From NCBI GenBank assembly GCA_027366635.1, contig DAHXNE010000034.1, positions 1 through 64,000 of the forward strand: a stretch of DNA of 64,000 nucleotides, given 5' to 3'. The position numbers and the translations under genes are program-made. Under the pieces are notes generated by a model. It did no database searches and was not told the origin of the DNA. It saw only the letters and a list, made by a program, of their open reading frames with translations. This stretch comes from Gammaproteobacteria bacterium. GTDB lineage: Bacteria; Pseudomonadota; Gammaproteobacteria; Steroidobacterales; Steroidobacteraceae. Each line of letters opens with the position of its first letter. Position 1 is the stretch's first letter. Shown piece after piece: positions 1-6,844 of the stretch.

Positions 1-519
1 CGCGGAATTGACCAGCGCCACGAAAACCAGCACCCCAAGGATGTCGGACACGGAGCTCTCGTAGACGATGAATTCACGGGTGTGCGGCTCGAGGAGCTGG
101 CTCGCCGGAATGGCGATGGCGCTGCTCACCACCGCGAACGGGGTCGCGAGGATCGCCGCCTGCAGATATCCCAGCCGCAGAGCGCTGGTTGCGATCAGGA
201 TGAACGCGCCAGCGCACAGCACGAACGCCGCCACCGCCACCGCGGTCGCCTTGGCGGCCAGCTTGAGCCGCTCGCGCCGCAGCTCGAGGTCGAGCGCGCC
301 CTCGAGCACGATCAGCACCAGCGCGACGGCTCCGGCCATGGGCACCATGGATTTCAATTCCGCGCCGAGGACGCCCTGCGAGCGCAGGAGTAGCTGGGCG
401 ACCAGGCCGAGGGTGATCATGATCAACACCGAGGGCACGCGCGAGCGGCGCTCGAAGCGCTCCACCGCGAACGCCGCAAGCAGGAAGCCCGAGGCGATCA
501 GGATCTCGACGTTAATCAC
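1..519 (-). CDS. Cation:proton antiporter, N-terminal part (cut by window edge)
   Basis: The first 173 codons of a polytopic membrane protein run off the left edge. The GTG start at 519 follows a GGGGAG ribosome site about 9 nt upstream. The protein begins VINVEILIASGFLLAAFAVE, then has alternating hydrophobic helices and a segment reading FAVVSSAIAIPASQ followed by YESSVSDILGVLVFVAL. This pattern is typical of the ion-binding helices of CPA-type Na+/H+ or K+/H+ exchangers of the inner membrane. The C-terminal half, including any regulatory TrkA domain, lies outside the window, so ion specificity cannot be judged. It is divergent from the exporter gene starting at 713, and the shared 190-bp gap should hold both promoters. 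Confidence 0.7.
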   Translation of the reverse strand, partial: MINVEILIASGFLLAAFAVERFERRSRVPSVLIMITLGLVAQLLLRSQGVLGAELKSMVPMAGAVALVLIVLEGALDLELRRERLKLAAKATAVAVAAFVLCAGAFILIATSALRLGYLQAAILATPFAVVSSAIAIPASQLLEPHTREFIVYESSVSDILGVLVFVALVNSA

Positions 520-712
520 CCGGATTTTCTCCCCAACCGGCACACATGCGCGCTATGCGCGGGGCGAGCTACGAGACACTTTACCAACAGAGTCTGAGCC
601 CGACAAGACGAGGCGCCGGCATGTGAGACAGTCTCCGAGCGTCGACGCTTTTTAGGAAACTTTAACTAGGCGCAAATGGGGCAGGAGAAATACGCTACTA
701 TGTAGTCACGCG

Positions 713-1987
713 ATGCCAGGTGTAACCGTAAAAACCCAGACGCATGGTCCCGAGGCCGACGACAGCGTCATTCGCAAGACCGAGTTGGTCATCAGCGGTG
801 TATTGCGCGGCGGGGTGCTGCTCAGTGTCGCGGTGATACTCGCCGGGGTCTGCTACTACTACGCGCTGCGCCTGCTCGGCCACCTTCCGCCTGCGACCTT
901 TCCGGATACGCTGGCGGAGGTCGGCGCAGGCCTGAAGGCCGGCGAGCCGACCGCGATCATAACCGCCGGCTTGCTCATTTTGCTGGCAACGCCGGTACTG
1001 CGGGTCGCGGTATCGATTATCGCGTTTGCGATCGAGAAAGATCGTACCTACATCATCATCACCGCGATTGTTCTGGCCATCCTGCTGTTCAGCATCTTCG
1101 GAATCGGCGCGTATCTTGGCCGGCCGGGCCTGACGAGCGCGCCGAGCAACACGTTCGCAGTGCTGGTCTTCATCGCGTTGAGCAGCGTATTCGCGGGCTT
1201 TGTCGGCGCGCTCGCGGGCCTCGGGGGCGGCGTGTTCATCGTGCCGATCCTGACGCTGATCTTTCACGTGCCTTTCGCTACCGCCATCGGCGCCTCCATC
1301 GTGTCGGTGATCGCCACCTCCTCCGGGGCCGCGGCGGCCTATGTGCGCGATCGAATGACCAATCTCAGGGTCGGCATGTTTCTGGAGATTGCCACCACCA
1401 CGGGGGCGGTCTGTGGCGCCCTGGTATCCTCCATGCTCGACGATACGGTACTGTTCATCGTATTCGGTGTGATTCTGCTGATCTCGGCGATACCGCTGGT
1501 GATGCGCCTCGGGGAGGAATTGCCCCGGGGGGTGCAAGACCACAAATGGGCCGGGTGGCTGAAGCTGCCCGGCACCTACCCCGATCGCCGTACGCACCAG
1601 GATATTCCCTATCACGTGGCGCACGTACGCATCGGCTTCGGCATGATGTATGTGGCGGGACTGATTTCCGGCCTCCTCGGTATCGGCAGCGGGACCTTCA
1701 AAGTGCTCGCGATGGACACCGCAATGCGGCTGCCGATGAAGGTCTCCACCACCACCAGCAATTTCATGATCGGCGTGACCGCGGCCGCTTCCGCTGGGAT
1801 CTTCTTCCAGCGCGGGGACATCGACCCGATGATCGCCGCGCCGGTGGCGATCGGCGTGCTGGGCGGCTCCATGCTCGGCGCGAAGACCCTCAGCCGCATG
1901 TCCAATGTGCACCTGAAAAAGTTATTCGTGCCCATGATCCTGCTGGTCGCGCTCAGCATGCTGGCCCGCGGCCTGGGCTGGATGTAG
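713..1987 (+). CDS. DUF1634-TauE/SafE fusion, putative anion/sulfite exporter
   Basis: A 424-residue inner-membrane protein. Residues about 20-130 have the helices of a DUF1634 protein; residues about 145-424 form a TauE/SafE (DUF81) transporter with the two repeats expected. GLGGGVFIVPIL at 169-180 starts the first repeat, and GLLGIGSGTFKVLAMD starts the second. TauE/SafE proteins are thought to export sulfite, sulfoacetate or related organosulfur anions. DUF1634 genes are usually separate neighbours of TauE genes, so here the two are fused in one chain. No clear Shine-Dalgarno sequence precedes the ATG; a TACTAT hexamer at 696-701 could be a -10 box giving a very short leader. Substrate is unknown. 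Confidence 0.8.
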   Translation: MPGVTVKTQTHGPEADDSVIRKTELVISGVLRGGVLLSVAVILAGVCYYYALRLLGHLPPATFPDTLAEVGAGLKAGEPTAIITAGLLILLATPVLRVAVSIIAFAIEKDRTYIIITAIVLAILLFSIFGIGAYLGRPGLTSAPSNTFAVLVFIALSSVFAGFVGALAGLGGGVFIVPILTLIFHVPFATAIGASIVSVIATSSGAAAAYVRDRMTNLRVGMFLEIATTTGAVCGALVSSMLDDTVLFIVFGVILLISAIPLVMRLGEELPRGVQDHKWAGWLKLPGTYPDRRTHQDIPYHVAHVRIGFGMMYVAGLISGLLGIGSGTFKVLAMDTAMRLPMKVSTTTSNFMIGVTAAASAGIFFQRGDIDPMIAAPVAIGVLGGSMLGAKTLSRMSNVHLKKLFVPMILLVALSMLARGLGWM

Positions 1988-2032
1988 CGCCCGGACTTGG
2001 CTGCGCGCCCCGCCGCCCCTTGCCCAGGCGCT

Positions 2033-2848
2033 TCACGGATGCATCAGCAGCGGCAGGGAGTTCGACTGTATGAGCCGGGTCGAGGTGCCTCCAGCCAGCC
2101 AGTTCAGCACCTCCCCGCGCCGGAAGGCGCCCATCACAAGCCCGTCCGCCCGGTAAGCTCCGGCCGCTTCGAGCAGCACGTCCGCCGTCCGCCGCCCATC
2201 CGCGCCTACCACCCGGTAGTTGGCCGCTGCGCAAAGCGGCGCAACCGCAGCGCGCGCGTCATCGAGAACGCTCTCGTCTTTGCCGACCGCCACTACCTCC
2301 ACTTGTTCGGCCGCGGCGAGGAACGGCCGAAACGCGACCAAGGCACGCCGCAGCGGCGGCACGTCCCACCAGCCGACCATCAGCCGCCGCCCGAAGCCGC
2401 CTTCCCACTCGGACGGCACCATCACCACGGGATGACGGGTCCGCACCAGCGCTGCGCGCAGCGCCTCTCGATGTCCAGGCGGCTGAATATATGGCGCCGC
2501 GACCACGACCATGCTTGCCGTATTGCGATAGTGCCGCATCACCGCCCATTCATCGCCCTTGTAAAGATTGAATTCGGCGGCAATGCCGCTCGACCGTGTC
2601 CACTCGGCAACGATGTCGCGCAGCTTCTCGGTTTCCACTCGCTCGCGATCGGCCAGATGCTCCACTTCGGACTGCGAAAGCTGTTCGTCCGAGGTGAACA
2701 CAATCGAGCGCGGGCCGACCTCGACATGCGCCAACCGCAGCGTCTGACCGAGACGCTCACTCATCACCGACGCGACGCGCAGGCACTGCGTCGCACCGGT
2801 CGTGGATGTAAGCAGCACCAAGATGAATTTCGATTCCACGGTCGGCAC
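2033..2848 (-). CDS. Tandem universal stress protein (UspA family)
   Basis: A 271-residue soluble protein made of two degenerate Usp domains (about 1-130 and 140-271). The second ends VMGAFRRGEVLNWLAGG followed by TSTRLIQSNSLPLLMHP. This is the usual C-terminal Usp segment (G-x2-x-R-x9-G-G-x-T-x2-L) with the ATP-loop glycines partly kept. Such proteins accumulate under stress or growth arrest. The stop lies 45 bp from the end of the convergent exporter gene. About 350 bp without a gene lie upstream. Confidence 0.78.
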   Translation of the reverse strand: MPTVESKFILVLLTSTTGATQCLRVASVMSERLGQTLRLAHVEVGPRSIVFTSDEQLSQSEVEHLADRERVETEKLRDIVAEWTRSSGIAAEFNLYKGDEWAVMRHYRNTASMVVVAAPYIQPPGHREALRAALVRTRHPVVMVPSEWEGGFGRRLMVGWWDVPPLRRALVAFRPFLAAAEQVEVVAVGKDESVLDDARAAVAPLCAAANYRVVGADGRRTADVLLEAAGAYRADGLVMGAFRRGEVLNWLAGGTSTRLIQSNSLPLLMHP

Positions 2849-3318
2849 CTCGGGGGAACTAAAGCATAATTTCTCGGCAGACTGTACCAGGGCATTTTAT
2901 CGCGAGATTGATCTTACTGTGTCATAAAAGTCGTTTCACTAACAGCTGCGCGCAGTACGGACATCGCTCGCGCTGTCGAGCGACGGCGTGAGCGAACAGG
3001 TGGCGTCGCGATGGAGTCTCGAACGTGACGCTGCATTAGTCCGGCTGCCGCGCGGCGTATAGCCATCGGGCAGGAGAGGCGCTTTTGGCTGAGCGCAATT
3101 TTTTGGCTCTGCCGCAGAATTTGTCGGTGAGATTGTTGGCTTCAACGCAGTTCAGCCTTGGCTCATGGATGTGATCGGCATAGGGGACGCGGTTGCCCGC
3201 GCACCCCTGCCACAACACCGGACATGCGGGTCCACACTCGGCGGTTCGGCGGGTTGAGTCGATCATCGTACGACCAACGGCGGGAGGTCGAGAGAAGCAA
3301 AGTAGGCATTGGGCTCTC
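2849..3318. other. Gene-poor relic region with nested hairpins
   Basis: No convincing reading frame was found. On the minus strand, 3175-3258 contains two nested GC hairpins: one around 3210-3250 and one at 3183-3207 (GGGG...CCCC with a GCAA loop on the minus strand), followed by CTATGCCGAT. The arrangement recalls the domain V/VI tail of bacterial group II introns, but the match rests on memory and imperfect pairing. No intron-encoded reverse transcriptase is present, so at most this is a 3' remnant. The rest, 2849-3174, is unassigned and lower in GC than the flanks. Confidence 0.3.
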
Positions 3319-3429
3319 CCCCTCCGCATAGCACGCTCCCGGCAAGGTACCCGTCACCACCAGCCGGTCGTAACAGGAGAGCTCACCGTGCAGCCGACTC
3401 TCGTACCGCTCAATCAGCCCCTGCGTCAT
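3319..3429 (-). pseudogene. N-terminal fragment of a mobile-DNA-associated protein
   Basis: About 37 residues starting MTQGLIERYESRLHGE and continuing LSCYDRLVVTGTLPG then ACYAEG. This recalls the conserved start of a family of uncharacterised proteins that are repeated in many bacterial genomes and usually continue for several hundred residues. Here similarity stops abruptly at about 3319 and the frame continues as unrelated low-complexity sequence, so this is a broken gene. The family name could not be recalled with certainty. It sits directly against the hairpin region and belongs to the same patch of relic DNA. Confidence 0.4.
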
Positions 3430-3686
3430 CGCTCCCCCATCAGCCCGGACATACAGTACCTCTTCCTGTTTGGATCCGGCTATGCCGGCTTGCGCATACC
3501 AGCTCGATCTCATCTCGGCGCCCCCGCGCGCCAGCTCCGACCATCACCCCGTGGTCCACTGGGCGGGAGCTCAGACAGTCAGAGACTGGGGCACGCCCGC
3601 GTACTTCAACCTCCAGAAGTGCGGCGTGCGCGCGAACCTGCGCTCGTCGGCTACACCGGGTCCTTCGGCAGCAGATCCTCCAGCGC
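3430..3686. other. Unassigned stretch, no supported gene
   Basis: Short overlapping frames exist on both strands, but none has recognisable motifs, a ribosome site or a sensible amino-acid composition. It probably belongs to the decayed DNA between the broken fragment and the end of the nucleotidyltransferase-like gene. Confidence 0.4.
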
Positions 3687-4184
3687 CTACAGCGTCTTTT
3701 GCGGAAATCGATCCAACGGATAGTACTTCGTGACGATGCGCAGCGCCTCATCGTACGACCTCACGTCGAGCAGCCTCAGCAGGAAGCGCACATCCTGCTC
3801 GTCATGGAATTCGGTGCCGATGCGCAGCGCCAGGCATTTCATCGCCAGCAGATATTCGGGCTGCGCTGCCATGACTTTCAAGTGATCGAGCTCGAGGAAC
3901 GGCGCAACCTCCCCCTGCGCGCTGATGAACCCCTTTACGCCGTCATTGAGCCAACGATCGTCGATTCCCGCCTTGACGGCCGCGCGACTCGCGGCCTCGC
4001 GCACTGTTGCGGCCGGCCGAAACACCGCAGCGACATCCCGGGTGGAGGGGCGCGCGTCATAGACCATGCACATGACCGCTCCGCCTACGAGGAACACCTC
4101 GCCGACGGTGTCGGCCTGACGCAACTCGTCATTCAACAGCCCGAACAACCGGCGAATGTCGGCCTTGCCGAGTGCGGCCGCCAT
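3687..4184 (-). CDS. Nucleotidyltransferase-like protein (DUF6036/AbiEii-like), putative toxin-side partner
   Basis: A 165-residue protein starting MAAALGKADIRRLFGLL; this ATG at 4184 lies 4 bp after the stop of the upstream gene, while a longer frame would overlap it. Residues about 30-60 read EVFLVGGAVMCMVYDARPS then TRDVAAVF. This is the GG-x-A loop followed by the TRD-V-D strand of minimal nucleotidyltransferases of the DUF6036/AbiEii type. The second catalytic aspartate expected in that strand is replaced by alanine (DVA for DVD), so transferase activity may be lost. The C-terminal half, HLKVMAAQPEYLLAMKCLAL onward, is the helical part usual in the family. It forms a two-gene unit with the ribbon-helix-helix gene upstream, as in toxin-antitoxin or abortive-infection modules. 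Confidence 0.6.
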   Translation of the reverse strand: MAAALGKADIRRLFGLLNDELRQADTVGEVFLVGGAVMCMVYDARPSTRDVAAVFRPAATVREAASRAAVKAGIDDRWLNDGVKGFISAQGEVAPFLELDHLKVMAAQPEYLLAMKCLALRIGTEFHDEQDVRFLLRLLDVRSYDEALRIVTKYYPLDRFPQKTL

Positions 4185-4188
4185 CCGG

Positions 4189-4686
4189 CTAAACCTGCGC
4201 GCCAATGCTCGCGTCGATGAAAATGTTGCGCCGGCGGAACGGCGCCGAGGCATGGGTCAGCAGGTACAGGCGCAGCGATGGCAACGCGGAGCCGAACACG
4301 GGCTCAGTCAGTGCCGCAATGCTCCGCGTCCATGCGGGCACCGGCACCGCGCGCGCGTTGCAGGCCGCTTCCACCATTGCTGCCAGGTAGTTGGCGAGAT
4401 ACGGCGAGAGACCGACCTCGGGCGCCGCAGCCACCGCCTGCCGCAGATCGGGACCGGCCAACGCGCAGAGAAATGTATTGACCTCGGCAAGCGCGTAGGC
4501 CGGCTCTGCGGATCCGTTCAGCGCCGCAGCGAGCGTCTGGAACGTCCTCTCCGGCTCAGCAAGCACACGGCTCAGCACATAAGCCGACATGTCCATACGG
4601 GCGCGCCGGGCGGCCCGTCGAATCGCCGCCTTTTCCGCCTCGGTTACCCGCAGTTGCAGCTGCGAACGCTTGGTCACCCTTTGCAT
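4189..4686 (-). CDS. Ribbon-helix-helix protein, putative antitoxin/autoregulator
   Basis: 165 residues. The N-terminus (about 8-45) reads LQLRVTEAEKAAIRRAARRA then RMDMSAYVLSRVL, a DUF1778/Arc-like ribbon-helix-helix DNA-binding domain with one beta strand and two helices. The remaining 120 residues are helical and would contact the partner protein. It is the first gene of a pair: its stop is 4 bp before the nucleotidyltransferase-like gene. A perfect 10-bp inverted repeat at 4731-4753, about 45 bp upstream of the ATG, is a natural operator for a symmetric RHH dimer. Function as an antitoxin is inferred from domain and context. Confidence 0.6.
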   Translation of the reverse strand: MQRVTKRSQLQLRVTEAEKAAIRRAARRARMDMSAYVLSRVLAEPERTFQTLAAALNGSAEPAYALAEVNTFLCALAGPDLRQAVAAAPEVGLSPYLANYLAAMVEAACNARAVPVPAWTRSIAALTEPVFGSALPSLRLYLLTHASAPFRRRNIFIDASIGAQV

Positions 4687-4730
4687 GCAGCAAGCCTATG
4701 GCGCCACCGAAAGGTTGTCACTACACTTTT

Positions 4731-4753
4731 TGAGGTCGCAATCTGCGACCTCA
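4731..4753. promoter_or_regulatory. Perfect palindrome, candidate operator of the RHH/nucleotidyltransferase pair
   Basis: TGAGGTCGCA at 4731-4740 and its exact complement TGCGACCTCA at 4744-4753 are separated by 3 bp. The site lies between the end of the ParE-type toxin gene (4765) and the start of the RHH gene (4686). In the minus direction it is followed by AAAAA, not a T-run, so an operator is more likely than an intrinsic terminator for the toxin operon; both cannot be excluded. Confidence 0.5.
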
Positions 4754-4764
4754 GAGGATGATCG

Positions 4765-5094
4765 TTATGGCTTTGCCGGCGGTGTCTGCCAGGGAGGTGG
4801 ATCCATGTGGGCGAGATCGCGGGCGCCGTGCAGCACGGTGACGATCTGCACGAGCTGGGCTTGCTCGTGGATGCGGTAGATCAGGCGGTAGCCCTGATAG
4901 AGCACCTCGCGGATCGTGTCCTGGTGGCTGGCCTCGGCCACCATGCGGCCGCTGCGCGGCAGGGCGGCGAGCCGTTCGACGGCGAGCACCAGGCGCTCGG
5001 TGAACTGGCGGGCGTAGAACGGGGAGTCCTGCGCGATGTAGTCGCGCAGTTGCACGAGCTCGTCAACGGCGCGGGGCGCCCACTCGATGTTCAC
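4765..5094 (-). CDS. parE: ParE/RelE-family toxin
   Basis: 109 residues from the GTG at 5094 (VNIEWAPRAVDELVQLRDYI). An upstream extension in frame has no family similarity and would run into the antitoxin gene. The fold signature is clear: N-terminal beta strand and two helices, then LPRSGRMVAEASHQDTIREV and YQGYRLIYRIHEQAQLVQIV then TVLHGARD. Chromosomal ParE toxins block DNA gyrase; RelE relatives cut mRNA on the ribosome; the sequence fits ParE better. It is the last gene of three, 16 bp after the small antitoxin gene. Confidence 0.8.
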   Translation of the reverse strand: MNIEWAPRAVDELVQLRDYIAQDSPFYARQFTERLVLAVERLAALPRSGRMVAEASHQDTIREVLYQGYRLIYRIHEQAQLVQIVTVLHGARDLAHMDPPPWQTPPAKP

Positions 5095-5110
5095 GGCTGT
5101 GCGGTGGGGA

Positions 5111-5293
5111 TCAGGACGGTTCGCCGAGCAGGCGGCGCTTGGCTTGCTCGTGCGAGATGCCGTGCCCCTCATCGAGCTGCTGCAAGCCTTCCTCGATTTT
5201 TTGCTTGACGTAGAGCTCGTACATCAGATCGTTCCAGCTCACCGACTCGGGTAGCTGTTCGATCAGCTCGCGGGCGGCCTGCTTGGCGCTCAT
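5111..5293 (-). CDS. Small antitoxin paired with the ParE-type toxin
   Basis: 60 residues, MSAKQAARELIEQLPESVSW at the start and YELYVKQKIEEGLQQLDEGH then GISHEQAKRRLLGEPS at the end. This is the compact, acidic, helix-rich antitoxin type that ends in a (H/V)-x-E-x-x-(K/R)-R-R-L segment and is typically coded just before ParE toxins. It has no evident DNA-binding domain of its own; that role would fall to the XRE protein encoded 10 bp upstream. It should bind and neutralise the toxin and be unstable when free. Confidence 0.75.
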   Translation of the reverse strand: MSAKQAARELIEQLPESVSWNDLMYELYVKQKIEEGLQQLDEGHGISHEQAKRRLLGEPS

Positions 5294-5303
5294 GGGGTAA
5301 ACC

Positions 5304-5699
5304 TCATTGGTTGCCGTGAGCCGTCTGGCTCAAAAGTCCTTCCAGCATCTCTATCACGACGCGCTGCTTGGACTGCGGCAGGTGGCTCAAGCGCTCGACC
5401 TGCCGTTGCAGCTTGGGGGTCGGTCCTCGTTTTGCCGGCGGGGTCTTCTCGCCGATCAGCGTCTCGACGCCCACCCCGAGGGTGCGCGCGAGGGTCGGGA
5501 GAGCGGACACCGGGACGCCGCGCCGGCCGACTTCCCAGGAGGCGACCGTCTGCTGGGAGACGTTCATCGCCTGGGCGAGCTGGACCTGGGTGAGGGCGGA
5601 GTCTTTGCGCAACGCCGCGATGCGCTCACCGAGCGCCTTGAAGAAAGCCTTCTCTTCGTGGGTCATCGGATCGAGCTGGGCGATGGAGAGGGAGTGCAT
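5304..5699 (-). CDS. XRE-family HTH regulator of a three-gene toxin-antitoxin operon
   Basis: 131 residues from the ATG at 5699, preceded by GAGGTG; an ATG at 5666 is a second possibility. The helix-turn-helix is at about residues 22-75: FKALGERIAALRKDSALTQV then QLAQAMNVSQQTVASWEVGR. The C-terminus is a short helical tail. It is the first gene of a three-gene operon (HTH, small antitoxin, ParE toxin) with gaps of 10 and 16 bp. The same architecture is known from the paaR-paaA-parE systems of E. coli O157, where PaaR is the transcriptional repressor. A perfect palindrome at 5742-5758 is the likely operator. Confidence 0.78.
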   Translation of the reverse strand: MHSLSIAQLDPMTHEEKAFFKALGERIAALRKDSALTQVQLAQAMNVSQQTVASWEVGRRGVPVSALPTLARTLGVGVETLIGEKTPPAKRGPTPKLQRQVERLSHLPQSKQRVVIEMLEGLLSQTAHGNQ

Positions 5700-5741
5700 A
5701 ACGCACCTCGGGGCTGGGGGCTGGGAGCTTGGAGTTGATGC

Positions 5742-5758
5742 TACTCCGAAACGGAGTA
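5742..5758. promoter_or_regulatory. Palindromic operator candidate of the three-gene TA operon
   Basis: TACTCCG and CGGAGTA form a perfect 7-bp inverted repeat around AAA, 43 bp upstream of the HTH start. The size and spacing suit an XRE dimer. It most likely mediates autorepression of the operon. Confidence 0.55.
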
Positions 5759-5759
5759 T

Positions 5760-6039
5760 GCTGCATCCCAATTAAAAATCGAGGCGGGAGGCGCCACGCT
5801 GATCGTCGCCGGGGCAATCGGGCAACCCGAGGTCAATCCGACCGCTGGCGTCGTAGTGGCGGTCGGCGTTGCGGGGACGGCAACTGGCGCCGCAGCCGGC
5901 GCGCTTGCCACCGTGATGCAAATGACAGGCGGCATTGCGCAGATGATCGGGTCCAACAACATATCCGTTGGCGATGCAAACCTTGCTGCTGGCTCCACGA
6001 GTTTGCTTGCGGGGGGTATCACAGGATGGGCTACTGAAG
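5760..6039 (+). pseudogene. Fragment of a Gly/Ala-rich polymorphic-toxin-like (RHS-type) protein
   Basis: Read on the plus strand, this stretch is open with coherent coding character: residues such as QLKIEAGGATLIVAGAIGQP, VNPTAGVVVAVGVAGTATGA, then ALATVMQMTGGIAQMIG and DANLAAGSTSLLAGG. Glycine/alanine-rich hydrophobic stretches with LQMTGG-like phrases recall the segment before the toxin domain in RHS and related polymorphic toxins. There is no start codon in a proper context and the frame ends against the IS66 fragment at about 6040, so it is a leftover. The family call is tentative; opposite-strand coding is possible but shows no motifs. Confidence 0.3.
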
Positions 6040-6122
6040 GCGCTCAAGCCCTCGAATCCCTTGCGAAGATCGGTCACACCGGCCGCCAGCCAGATCCGCA
6101 CGCCCGCCGATAGTCCCATCAT
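6040..6122 (-). pseudogene. tnpB: IS66 tnpB, truncated
   Basis: Starts with ATG at 6122, overlapping the tnpA stop by 4 bp as in intact IS66 elements. The first 28 residues, MMGLSAGVRIWLAAGVTDLR then KGFEGLSA, match the conserved start of IS66 Orf2; full-length TnpB has about 115 residues. After residue 28 the similarity ends at the junction with the plus-strand fragment. Confidence 0.7.
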
Positions 6123-6583
6123 GACCGTGAGAGCTCCTCGAGCACCGTGCGCAGCATCCCGGCATCGACCATCCCCCGGATGTACACCTGCTGCCCGCTC
6201 GCAAGCTGCACCTCGATCACGCCAGCGGTACTGATCGCCTGCGCCACCTCTGGAGCCGGCCGCGATGACCACGGCCCATCGCGCGTCACGCGAATCGGCA
6301 CCAAGCGTGCACCCCCGCTCATCGGCCGGTGCGCGCCGAACTCACCGGCCCGATACTGCCCACGCCAGCGCTTCACCATACTCATATGCGCCCCGTGCCG
6401 CCGGGCAACTTCGCTCACCGCCGCCCCTGAGCGCTCGAGCTCCCGCACGACCCGCACCTTCTCGGCTACCGACCACTTCCGCCGCGCCCGCTCCTGTGCA
6501 GATCCGTTCCGCCTCTCTCTACCTGCCGTCTTGATCCTCGCCATCTGCGCTACACCCGTACGTTCTCGCGACGACGGGCTCAT
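6119..6583 (-). CDS. tnpA: IS66 tnpA accessory protein
   Basis: 154 residues. The middle part, RRKWSVAEKVRVVRELERSG then AAVSEVARRHGAHMSMVKRW, is the helix-turn-helix of IS3/IS66 Orf1 proteins. The C-terminus GVIEVQLASGQQVYIRGMVD is the typical IS66 TnpA ending. The ATG at 6583 has GAGGGAG 3-6 nt upstream; an ATG at 6544 is possible but lacks a ribosome site. It is required with TnpB and TnpC for IS66 transposition and is probably non-functional alone. Confidence 0.75.
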   Translation of the reverse strand: MSPSSRERTGVAQMARIKTAGRERRNGSAQERARRKWSVAEKVRVVRELERSGAAVSEVARRHGAHMSMVKRWRGQYRAGEFGAHRPMSGGARLVPIRVTRDGPWSSRPAPEVAQAISTAGVIEVQLASGQQVYIRGMVDAGMLRTVLEELSRS

Positions 6584-6633
6584 CATCTCCCTCGCGCGAG
6601 GCGTTGGTCCATGGGCCACGGCCGCACGCTTAC

Positions 6634-6844
6634 TACAAAACGCACGGCGCGTGCGCTTCAGTTTCTGATATTCCTTGGCCCTCGGGGCACTCGGAATTCG
6701 ATAGAGCCGGATTTAGGGTGAAGACTTGCAGCACAGCGCGGTGCGGTTCGGCGAGCTTGTCGTAGTAGCGCCGGTGCTCGGGGCGGCGCAGCAGTGCCCC
6801 AAACACTAGATACCATTCGTTCCCGACTCAGCCCGACCGGCCGG
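6634..6844. other. Unassigned stretch between IS66 remnant and ABC exporter operon
   Basis: Part of the minus strand (about 6700-6800) reads LLRRPEHRRYYDKLAEPHRA and could be the end of a decayed coding region, but no family is recognised and no start or ribosome site is visible. The stretch also contains whatever terminator the exporter operon has. Confidence 0.3.

Larger units (their letters stand above)
6040..6633 (-). mobile_element. Truncated IS66-family insertion sequence
   Basis: The element keeps its upstream end, the whole tnpA and the first 28 codons of tnpB; everything after about 6040 (the rest of tnpB and tnpC) is gone. On the minus strand GTAAGCGTGC at about 6624-6633 resembles the GTAAGCG terminal repeats of IS66 elements and is taken as the outer end. 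No matching right end or target duplication is visible, so the copy cannot move on its own. Confidence 0.6.
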
